Source: Gnetum montanum
Taxonomy: Eukaryota; Streptophyta; Gnetopsida; Gnetales; Gnetaceae
Direction: 5' to 3'
Assembly: GCA_015680685.1 (NCBI GenBank)
Contig: MNCI01015561.1
Location: forward strand, 34,418-98,417
Length of the DNA stretch: 64,000 bases
Made by a program: the position numbers and the translations under genes
Shown: positions 23,901-35,900 of the stretch, in pieces
Position numbering within the stretch: the stretch's first letter is position 1
Layout of the letters: the number at the start of each line of letters is the position of its first letter
The notes under the pieces: model-generated
The model's database searches: none
The model's input: the letters and a program-made list of their open reading frames with translations, nothing else
Told to the model about the DNA's origin: nothing

Positions 23901-26900
23901 TGTAGGAGCCTCTTGGAGAAGGCACTTTGTAGTGTTCTAGAGGGTAGTAATGGTAAGGGAAGGAGGTGTGACTAGAGGAGTCACATGAGGATACAGGCTG
24001 TTGGACATAATATCCATAAGGGGTCAAGTTGGTTGTAGGGATACTGTTACCACGGTGGTGGCATCAGCCATGATTGTGGGTGTTTTCACTGCTGATATTG
24101 CTTCTGAGGTTGTAGTAGTGTTCCACTTGGATAATACATTTGTTGGTGGAATTGTTGCTTATAGTTGCCGTGTGAACAAGGCAACTGCTTGGGTGCTTGC
24201 CACTTTGCCAATCTAGGATATAAGGCGTACACCCTTGATTCTTGTAGATGTGATACCATTGGACAACACCCCTTAGGGTGTTCATACTAGCAAATATCAC
24301 ATCTGTCATTATTTGTTTCGGAATCTGCAACCTCTTCTATTTCTGTAGCTTTACCATAATTTTTATAATAACCTTGTTCTGCATCTTTTTCTTCCTTCTT
24401 TCTTGATCACTATTTCCTTGATTTCTTCTTTCCTCTACAGTTTTTAGACTAGTTTGGAACTTCTCATCCAAGCAATCCCACATCTTATCCACCTTAGCCA
24501 ATATTTCACTGAGAGATTTGTTGTATTGGCAAGGTTTTCTTTTGCACCACTTCATCAAACAGTGGTTGCTCCTTAGGGTTACAGAAATGTACCTCCCTTT
24601 TGTGAATGAAGGGGTCCCTATTGTACTCTTTTGCACTTTCACATTTTTTGAGCTCTATTTCTTCTTTGGTGACCTGATCTATCAGCTTTTGGATTTGATG
24701 AGCTCGTAGCTTAGAAAGTCTTCCTTGGGCATAGACCCCAAGGGTTTTCCTTGTTTTGTTTCTAAGCCCATTTATGATATGGCAGAGGTGATCCCTTTGG
24801 GTGTATCCATGGCCTAGTTATCAGTGTAGAAGAGAATAGTACTTGCCTAGGGCTACATCCAAGGACTCATGATTGCCTTGTTTCTATTTTTGAATTTGTT
24901 TCCACAAGTTGGACACTCTATAGTACATTTGATATGTGTCATTGAAGAGTTCCAACATAGTACCTCATCGAGAAATGGACATTGGTGGTAAAGACTGGTA
25001 CCAACTTTCAGCTTCCTTGATGAGTGTCCTTGCAAATAGCTTTAATTTCTACTATTAGTTCTTTATGTTTTGTAAGGCACAAACATCATGAAAGACTTGA
25101 GGATGATTTTGTGGATCTAAATTGTATCTCCCTTCGAATCTGGGGATATTGTTTATATCCAACCTCTTGATTCGGCTATCTTTCAAGTGCCTTGTAGGTA
25201 TCCACACTACCTCTAAAATGGTCAACTTGTTTCGGGTAGCTAGTAGAGGCTCATCATAGTCATGTCAATCATGATAGCCCCTATCATGGCCATGATCTCT
25301 ATGATGAGTGTTGCTATGCTTTTTTTCGTGATGATGCTCCTCTTGTTGTGGTTGTCTTTTCCCTTGTTCTCAATCACCTTGGTGGGACCTGCGTTTATGT
25401 TTGTCCCATTGATAATCTTCATCTCGATCTCGACTATTCTTGCTTCTATCTCTACTCCTCTTCTCACTATCAGAGTTTGAGGATGATGAGGGTGAAGAAG
25501 AAGGAGAACAAGTTGAATGATGCTTGCTAGTTCTTCTTCTTCAGTCCCTACCCTGATCAGCTTGCCTTTCTTTTTCTTTCTCATTTTATTTGTCATTATC
25601 TTTGCCCTTTGATGTTTGGCTCAGATTTCTATCTCTTGACGTCCCTTGGTGTTGAGAACTGCTCTTTGCGTCACCTAGGTTCTCCATAGCTAACTATAAC
25701 CTTTCGTAAAAGGTCTCTTCATCATAGAAAGGAGGAGAATTTGTGTATTGGGATTGGCATGAGAAGAAGTCTTCGCCTTTCTTATGTTGTTGCAAGGATA
25801 ATTAGGTTAGAACCCTCTTGTCCTTAGAGGCCTTGTATTGTGCTTCTATATGCCGATATTTGTTATGTTGGGCATCAATAGGATGATAATCTCAGTAAAT
25901 CTGGTCCTAGACCTCATACTCCGTATTGAGTGCAACGATGGCTAGCTTGATGAGATTGTTCATGAGCACGGTAGGAATAGATTAGCTGGGAGACAACACA
26001 ATGTTGCCTTGCATATCACCCTAGTGTAATTGCTCATCTTGATGCAGAATGAAAGTGAAATCCAGATTATATGGATTTGGATAGGTGTAGACAACACGAA
26101 GTTGTTGGGGCATTTTTGGGACCTCTTGTCATTGATTGGATCCACTTGTAAATGGTGGAGATTCGTCCTTGCAAGAGAAGCCATGTTAGCTTTTGCTAGA
26201 AATAGTGTGCTTGTTTTTATTTCCTTAATAATTTATCATTGATTGGTCCTTAGAATGTCTTTGTGTAATGTCACGGTCTTGTCCTACTTAGCACACTTAG
26301 CTAAACTAAATCCTTGGCAATGACGCCAATGATGAGCAAAGAGTATGCCTTACGCCCAACCATACAAATCACAAGCATGAACTAGTGATTTGGCCCAAGT
26401 CCACCTAAAGTCAAAGACTGTGAACCAAAGGTCATGTGATCATTGTCTTGCTAACTCATACTTGTGTGTGTGCTTTACATATGGTTAAGTATGAGTTAAG
26501 GTATATGATATTTGTTTTTATTTATATTGTTGTATATTTTTATTATGGTAAAATGAAGAATAGATGCTTATCTATTTTAACTACCTAACTATTCTAAAGG
26601 CTAACTAGTCTAACATAAGTATTTGTACCCACTTGCTGTGCACATCCCGAACTCCTATTAACGCTATCGGGTTACCAGGTGATGATTACTGGGCATACCA
26701 AATGGTCACCATTGGGATTACCAAGCATTATACATTATGCTCAAAGCAGTTGTACTTGTGTGTTCATGATTTATTACTTTAATTATTATAACATAGAGTG
26801 TAAAATGCATTAGTGCTAATTAAGAAAGATTAAGCTAATCCAAGTGCTATAATGAATGCCAGAAATGTTGACTTTATTTCTGTTCATGCCAATGCATTCA

Positions 26901-29900
26901 GGTAGATGATGTTCGAATAAAGTTCCGTATAATCTCTTTCATTCACACTGTGGGCACGAGGTGTTATAGCAAGCGGCATAGGAGGCCGCAACTGTGGCAT
27001 GCGATGCTGAGCATCAAGAGTGGGAAGCAAAGTGGGAGGAAGCCCTCGCGCATGCACGGGCTGAGATGGAAACCCATTTCCGTGAAAGGGAGCAGGAGGG
27101 AATTAGGCAACAAACCCTTCTGGCGGATGCAGCCCAGGCCCGTCTGGTGGATGACATTTGGGCCCAAGTGAGATGAGTTGCTTCAGGAGGAAACTGCCTG
27201 AAGAGAGCATGAGGCGGCTGAAAGAGCTCAACACGAGTGAGAGCAGGAGGAGGAGACACAGAGATAGTGCAAGGTAGACCAGGCACATGAGTAGAGTGCA
27301 CGCCAATGGCTTAGGGCCGGACAATGTCCTTACCTCATCTTGGGCATCAATTGTGATTGCACATGGGGGGAGCTCAAGCGCTGCATTTGTTGGACTTCGT
27401 TACGTTTGCTTCCAGATGGGGGGACGTTGATGGAGGATTGAAATCGGTGTGAATTGGCCATGCAAGGAATCTAGCATGCTGCTAGTTTTGTGGACACGGA
27501 GCCCCATCGTATGGGTTAGAGCATTTTGAGATAAAAGGCTGATGCACGGTTGAGCACAATGGTTTGAGGTTTAAACACCTCCCACATGGGCCAATGTTGT
27601 TGATCCACATTTTGTAATATCTTGTACTCTATTTTCAGTAATTTAATCTCGAACATTTTCTCCAAAAGAAAAAAAACCAAATTGCAAAGGTTTCATTACA
27701 TTATGGACTTAATGTACCATAAATGTGGTTGGTGTGTGCATTAATATAGAATTGATTGCATCGACGTTGATGAGGCTACGTCAATGGGGCTGCATCGACA
27801 GATGCCCATCAACACAGCTAGTCAAGCTATGCTTCATCAAATATGCAAAAGATTGTTGAAACTCAACTAGTACAATAGGGTCTTGGATGCAATTAAAAAA
27901 TGTTTCAGATTCAAAATGTCTTGGGATGCTTAGCTTTTTATTGTTCTTCTTTCTTTTTTCTTTTCATTTCTTTTGTTTGTAATCATAATGAGGATAAATT
28001 GTTGAAAGGAAGACCCAACCCTGAAAAGAAAGCCATAGATAAACATGATTGAAGATGATATGAATAAATTGCAGATAGAGAAGGATCTAGCTTTTCATGA
28101 GGGTGAATGACAACAGAGAACTTAGGTAGCCAATCCCATTTTTTTGGGACAAGGCTAGGTTGATGATGATAATGCGGGAAATATAATAGATCAATGAAGA
28201 AAATAAGAATATTATTAATTAGTTTATGCAAGACCAAGGGAGTAGGCCTCAATGGATGCATATCGTGGCCAACAAATACCTGCCCTAGGTGGTGGTGTTC
28301 AAGGACTCCCATATTTGGTGGAACTTGTGCACTCATGCTCATAAACTTATCTGGGGTGGGCTGATGGGGTTGCAATCAAGGTACAACATCCAGCTTAAAT
28401 ACCCTATGCACGGTGGTTGGTGGCGTGTGTGGTAGGGACAGCTCCCTGAGAAACTTAAATGCTTTGCTTGGCTCTTGGTGCATGGCATGTTGCTTGTACA
28501 GGCTAGGTTCAAAGCATAGGGGGTTATTAATGTGGACAACTATCCCATTTGGTGCACATGTAGGGAGCCTATGTTTCATTTGTTTCTCCAATGTTCGTAT
28601 GCACTGATGTGTGGACGATTGTTGGTATTTCCTTGTCCATACATGCTTCTGGTGATTCTATGGCAATGGCAATGCTCTGGAGCATCTGGAAAGCTCGAAA
28701 TGCTAAGATTTTCTGTTTTGTGTTGCTTTCCTCACCCTTATGCACCACCTTTCTTGCAAAATGGCTATGGAGGAAAGGTACGGTTGCCATGGTAGTCACC
28801 TTGACACACAAGCCTGAGTTAGAGGGGTTTTGACAGAATCATGATCTATGGTTTATGGTTGTTTGGATGGGTTGGGAGGATATGTTGCTGTAGCTGGTGG
28901 GTGATTTGGTCTTGCCTGATGCCAGTTTCTATAAGCATTGGTGGGGGGATGCCATCACTTTCTACAGGATCTATATTAGTCTCATAGAAATGGATTTGGC
29001 GGGTTACCTTGGGGTGTCGATTGCAGGGAAGGTCGTTCTATCTATTGCGTGGGGATTACAAGATGTAGATGGTTTCTTACCCGGTCCAGTCCTAAAAATT
29101 GCCAGTGGGTAGGCTTCCCAGTCCATGCTTCCTCCCCTTTGGCAGGAGGCTACTAAGCTGATTGACCACTACTTTGTTTAGTCAGGGAATGTCTAGAAGT
29201 CGTAGGGTGCCCATTTTGCCTTTCTTCAGTGCATGTAGTTGGGAAGACCGGTGAATGTCCCTAAGTTCTTCTTGGCCTCTTTGCATTGTGAGCGATGGGG
29301 GAGGCATTCGGCGCTTCTGTTGATGATGTGGAGGCTGGTGCGGCCTACGGATTCGATGCCTGCCCAACCCTCGCCTTTCACTTGTGTGTATGCTCGATAG
29401 TGCCCCCTAGAAGGGGCTTCCTCTTCTTCAGTCGTTGTGCGAGGGGTGGATGTTCTGGGTTTGGGAAAGGGGTTTGCGTCTACTACTGCTCCTCCTATGG
29501 GGACAGATTAGCAGTTCCTTTCGGTGCAAGAGGCCCTACGCTAGCAGCTGCATGCCAAGTTTGAGGAGTAGCTTTGTAGGATGGTGGTAGAAACAAAGGC
29601 CATGGTGTGTGAGGCGGAGCGTGTGAGGTGAGACGGATGTATGGTCGGACTAATGCACGGGTAGGCATGATGGTTTTGGGGTGTAACCGCATCCCACATG
29701 GGCCAATGTTGTTGACCCACATTTTGTAATTTCTCGTACTATATTTTCAGTAATACAATCTCGAATATTTCCTCAAAAAAAAATGAATAAATAGAGGAAT
29801 TATTCATAAAAAATATACGCAGTTAAGAGTTTCAGATTAGGGAATTGAGATTGGATGATGACATGCATGCACTTATCTAAAATTTGTCCAAATATATAGG

Positions 29901-32900
29901 ATAGAAAACTTGAAATGCTGAACTATAGAATGCATTTGAGTTTGCCTCAGTCCAACACCTTTTAGTTTTGTTTTTTCAATTGCACATTGTCTCAGCTTAT
30001 TCTATTACATGCCAATAAGGTGCATATTGTATGGTAAGGATTATATCTTGTTTTTACAATAATTAGTAAATTACAATGCCATTATCCTATGCCTGTGAAA
30101 TGATACACTCTATGTATAGGCAAGTATAATAGATGTGTGGTAAATGGAAAATGTTGAGAATTAAATGAGTAAATTGTAATGAAATATAACAAGATGAATC
30201 AGGGGATACAACCTTTTAAGACTAAGTGACGCTTCCAAAACATGAAATATGCCAAAAAGAAGTAGAGATAAATGCCATGTGAAAAATTAGCTATTTTCGG
30301 ACAAGAAAAGTAGCAATGTTAACAAGCACCATTTTGGGTGTGTTGTGGGAGTTTTTGGGCTCAGAATTTCTACTCACCCTTGTAGGATTCTTCGGTGAAT
30401 TTATCACCTTTGACAAGTTCACTTCAATGGAGAGGATGGGATATGTTTGATTTTGTGTCTGGTGGCCCCTCTCGTCAGAGGAACTTGTTAAAGAAATCAA
30501 GCTTGAGTTACTAGAGGGGGAGGAGACTCTAACAGTAGAATATGAAAGTTTCAACATGCAACCTCCCCCACGAAGAAACCTTGCTAGGAGTTGTGGAGTT
30601 TGTGGCAAGGGGAACCATGGCACAGAGGAATGTAGATTTCAAAAGGACCATGCCTTGGCTAAGCAGGTTAATAAAGATAGGTGGGGTTAAGATAAGGGTT
30701 TGGTTGCTCCAGGGACATCGGTATTGCAGGGCCAAGTTTGCTGCGTTTCATCTTCCACACCCCCCCCCTCTTGTCCTATTGCATCTATCTCCCATCCATT
30801 GGAGCCAGTTTAGTCAATGTGGTAGGAGGAACAGTGGTAGGAGGAACAATTTGGTTTTGAGGTGCTGGTTGAGCCTAGAAAAATAGGGCGGCCAACTATG
30901 TTGGAACTGAGATTGAAGAAGACTCAGAAGGAGATTGATCTAGGCAGGCAAATTACCCTCAAAGAGGCGTATAAGAAAAGGTCCACTTGTAAACAATGAA
31001 TATACTTTTTTGGAATTGCAGGTTATTGGGTGCCACCTACAAAAGAAGTACCCTAAGGGAATTAGTTTAAACAGTAAAAGTAGATGTGTGTTTGCAAGAA
31101 ACCAAATTGGTTGGGGCACAAAGGCAGGTTTTGGAATGGTAAGGATGGTAGACAATGGATGTGGATTCCTTTGGAAAGGCTGGAAGATTAGCAAAACATA
31201 TCCCATATTGATCTACAGTTGTTTGATACCTCAAGTTGGGGTATCACAATCCTCTTACTCGTTAAGGGCCTTTGGATTACCAATTTCTATGGGCCACAAG
31301 ACCTCGAGGTATGTTTGACTAAGCTTTGTAGAATTGTTGGGAAGATTTTGGACAAATTAGCTTAGATGATCATTGGGGATTTTAACTAGAGGTTGTTCCC
31401 CTGGGAGAAGACCGGTGGAGAGTTGACTCCCCCACTTGGTAGTTAGGCGGCCTTTGAGTATGTCTAGACTTTTGATATGGTGGATATGCAAATTACAGGT
31501 TGTCAATTTATCTGGAGTAATAGAAGAAAAGGAAGGGATTGCGTCATGTCTAGAATTGATCGGGTGTGGGTTACCTTTGTCTTGCTGTTGAAGCAAGAGA
31601 TACACATTCAAGGATTGGAAAGGAAGGCGTTGGATTACCAAGCATTGCTCTGCTCTTTTTGCAAGGTTGATTCTCTGGGGCATGACCATTCAGGTTTGAG
31701 AGAGCTTGGTTGGCCAACTTGGTTCATGAAGAATTGAAGAAAAAAATTAGAACTAGACAAAAGGACGAGAAATATGTTTTCATGGAACACGGGGAAGCAC
31801 TATTAGTGAAGCTACATGAGATTTAGGCCTCTCAAGAGCAAGGACAACCACTAGAACAAGAGGAATATGATGTGCTCCTATAGTTACAATAGCTATTGGT
31901 GAAAGAGGAACAATACTAGAATGAACAAAGTTGTACAAAGTGGTTGAAAGATTGGGATTGTAAAACTAGATTTTTCTTTGCAGCGGCCAAGGCATACACA
32001 ACAGCCAAGAAAATTCATGGTCTTAGGCAAGGGGACACATTTGTTCATTTGGATCAAGCTGTGGCTACCATCATGTGGGACTACTGGGCTAGAGTTTGGG
32101 CAAGGGAAGAGGTCTCCCCTAGCTCTATTAGTATAAGGAAGGTGGTGCAATTGCAACAAAATAGGAGCTTGATGATTGGTATTACCAAACATGAAATATT
32201 ACAGGCTCTTAGAACTATGAGGTCAAGTAGGGTGCTAGGGCTAGATGGGTGGCCTGTTGAATTTTTCATAATGCTTTTTGATGTGATTGGTGATAACATT
32301 TTGGATGCTTTTAACTTGATGATGTGTTGGGGGTATGTAAGGAATGATAGGGGTTAACTATTCTAGGATTATCTTGATTCCAAAAGTGGACAACCCCATG
32401 GAGCCAGCTCATTTTCAGCTGATAGGGGTTTGTAACACCATTCTTTGATTGTTTACAAAGATTTTGGTGGCTAGGCTCCAACGTATTTTGCCAGTGCTGT
32501 TAGGGTCCCAACAAATGTGCTTTGTCAAAGGTAGGTCAATCTAGGACCAAATCCTCTTTCTCTAGGAAATCATGCATTCTCTGAAATGAGAGAACTTCCT
32601 AGGTATGTGCCTCAAAGTTGATATAGCCAAGGCATATGATATGATGTCTTGGACAACATTGAAAGACATTATGCTTAGAAATGGTTTACACGTGAAATTT
32701 GTTGAATTATGTATTCAAATTCAAGTGGTTGGAGCTTGTTCATTTGAGATAAATGGGAGTCATTGGGGGGTTTTCCTCTCCTTAGTGAGGTTTAAGGTAG
32801 GGTGATCCAGTATCACCATATCTTTTTATTATTGTCATGGTCTATGAACATGTACTACAGATCGAAAGGAGTCTATGGGCTTAAGATTGGTGGCGTAACT

Positions 32901-35900
32901 TGCATAGCAAAGCACTATGTGGATGATATGATTTTGTTCACTTGTAGAGCTGTTGCCCAAGCGGATGCAATTGTAAGGGCATTGAGCAAAATGTCTTGGG
33001 AAACTTGTCTATCCATTAATTGGGGAAAATCCTTGGTGCACTTTGTCTATACAGATACTAGGGTAAGAAGCAATATTTGTCGTAATCTTGGCATTTTGCA
33101 AGGCATACCATAGGATACATACTTAGAGATTTTCATTTTTAATTGGTATAAAAAAGCAATCTGGGTCTGCCTCATTCAACAACTTCAGATGAGAACCCAA
33201 CACTGGACCCATTGTTTTCTTACAAGAAAAAGGGGAATCATTTTGGTGGCATCGGTTCTCTTGGGCATTGGCAAATACACGACGTCTGTGGCCATGCCTC
33301 CAGAAGGGGTAATTGAGAGGGTGGACCAAATTATTTGTAATTTCATTTGGTTAGGTGGCAAAGGAGGAGATCACATGCACCTCATTTGTTGGGAAAGAGT
33401 AGCGCACCTAAAGAATGCAGGTGGGCTGGGTATCACCAGATTCCAAGATGTTATAATAATGGGATATTAGACCCTTGTCAATAGGGTTTTAAATGCTGAG
33501 ATTGATAGGTCGTGGATGGTGATCCTGCAGTAGAAGTATACGATGTGGGATGCGGGTCCCTAGGACTCTCACATTTGGTGTGGTATTTGTGTCACTGCAT
33601 GGATGTTGCACTAGATGGGAATGCTGGTGTCTCATTGAGTCATTTATTGCACACTAAATTCCCAACCATTTAGGAATGGAAGATTTGGTAGAGCCACTTG
33701 CCAGAGAAAATTAAATGCTTTCTCTAGTTGGTGGTAGATGGTGCCTTGCTTATTCAAGTGTTGCTTCGGGGGCATGAGCTGCAGATTCCTGTCAGTTGTC
33801 TTCTTTGTAACACAGCCATTGAAATGACTTTGTATTTTTTTGTAACAATGCTTGGTTATGCGTGCTGTCTGGGTGGTTGCTGCTATAGAGTCGTGTCTAC
33901 ACAGGGATTGCCAAGTTGGTGCTGTCCTATGGACCTTGTGGAATACACATAATGCTTTCATCTTTCAGTGTGTGCCCGTTCCATCATCAACACTTATTCT
34001 TCAGAAGGCCCTGAGGCTGTGGCAGTAGGCAACGACAGCCATGGGTCATACTCCAACCCAGTGTTGCTAGAGTCGGACTCGGTGATGCACTTGGTTACTC
34101 GGCAAAAACTCAGATTGACTTGGCATGTTGAAAAGAGTCACAAGAGTCTCCAAAAATACATAAGATTTCATCATAAATTTCAAGATTCAGATGATAATAA
34201 AACAAAATATACTCAAACGGTCAGATTTAAATAAGAACAAATAATTTAAAACCATGCAGTAATGTAAATCTGTGTATCTTGCACTTCTTTGATAAACATG
34301 ATCCAAAATACGTAAGGATAAACAAGTGGAATCACCAACAATAACAGAACTCAAAGTCGTTGGAGAAATTTCAAAGTCATGCCATGCCAACAAGGTGTGA
34401 TATGGTAGCGGAAGGTTCCTCTTCCAATAGATGGGTTTGAAATGGCTGCAGAAAATTATGTCTCAGTTTTGTTGAAGAGCTGTATGAATTAAGTTACCAG
34501 TGAGTGGAGTGAGTTACTGAGTTTGTGATCATATAGATGAGGAAATCCTGCATAAACCAAACATTGTTGATGTTGTGCATTAAGCAACAAACGTCTTTGC
34601 TAATGAAGTCAGTCATGGATTCCTACATCTTGTCATCTCGGGCAGGTTGATTCAAGGTCATTATTTTGGTGGAAGTTTTCTAAAATTGCAGAATCACAGA
34701 CCTTCAATTACGGGGGAAAATGACACCAGGACAACAAAGTGGACCCCCAAATTTGAGAAAAATGACACCAAGACTTAATGTGGTTCTAGGATCTAACAAA
34801 ACCAGCTCAGGCTAGGTATATCCATGTTATGAGCAAGGAAGTTGGTCTTCCAATGGCTTGACTTGGACATGGACACATGCAGAAAAGTCACCAAGAAGAG
34901 TCAATTCAACAGACATTTACATGGGTTTTATACTCAATTTTGCAAAAGACAAGTATCAATTTTATACAAAACAAGTCAAGAATTTTAGCATTTTGAACAC
35001 GTTAATTCATGGCCAATGTGGTTTTGGAAGTCCTTGGAGTGTTTCAGAAAAAGGGCATCAGTGATCTTGAAACATGACACTAAAGAAAACATGTCCGTTT
35101 CAAAAATTTCAAGCAATGCCAAGCTATTTAAGATTTAGCCTCCATACATATACTACTTTTACACCCTACCTATTATAGTTAGACACGGGGTACTTCACAT
35201 TTCTGGTAGGAACCAACCATAAATCCAAAAGCTTTTGGATAAAGCTATTAATGTTCAATGTGTTTGTGTGTATTTATTATTTACTGACATTATAAAAAGA
35301 TAGAGCACTTGTAGAAAACTCTGATCAAACGTGTGAATAAATAAAGGTATCTAAATAAGTGGTATTTCTTAAATATGATTTGTTTTTTTTAATAGCCACT
35401 GCAGAAATGTCAAATTAAATCTGTGACAATTACGTTGCTCAAGGAAGAGAAAGCTTTGTACTTCAACGTGCATAATTACTAGAAAAGGATTATAAATCTT
35501 TTCTATCCTCTGTAATCATAATTTTTAACACTTTTGTGATCACTGCAGGAACCAAAAATGATATCCTTCAGAAACAATAGCACATAATAAAAAGAGAATA
35601 TCAATTGCAGCCATGGAACATTAAGCAAAATATTTAGTGATAATTATTTTAATTAAACTTAGAGGTTTAGTTATTAAGGTCATTTTTCAGGATGACCTTG
35701 TCATTGTTGGATGCTGGGAATCTGGATCAAGGTTCTGCTACTGATTCACCACTGCAGGACCAAATCCATCTGGGTGAGGAGTAGATTCGCTGTGAGCTCT
35801 AGAACCAACACGAAGCTAAGCTGTGCCACGTTGTTTAAGAAGCATGAGAACAGGAGCAGATCCGTTGGACGATAGCTATCAACAAGCATGAGGCTGCTAG

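Larger units (their letters stand above)
13922..27839 (-). mobile_element. Ty3/gypsy LTR retrotransposon (Athila/Tat-like), nested and decayed
   Basis: The element runs antisense to GCN1. It has LTRs at 13922-14828 and 26330-27839 that both begin TGATGA and end TCATCA, a primer-binding site next to the 5' LTR, a polypurine tract next to the 3' LTR, and flanking 5-mers ATTAT (13917-13921) and AATAT (27840-27844) that match at four of five bases. Order on the minus strand is gag, protease, RT/RNase H, integrase, then a third ORF. Gene order gag-PR-RT-RH-INT defines Ty3/gypsy; the tRNA-Asp-type PBS and extra 3' ORF point to the Athila/Tat lineages. Stops, frameshifts, a protease-RT deletion and two insertions make it inactive. 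Confidence 0.88.

Noticed and set aside
27983-28375. 130-codon minus-strand open frame
   Set aside because: It is the shadow of a LINE fragment on the + strand (post-RT peptide with [10 protein letters not shown]) and has no similarity of its own.
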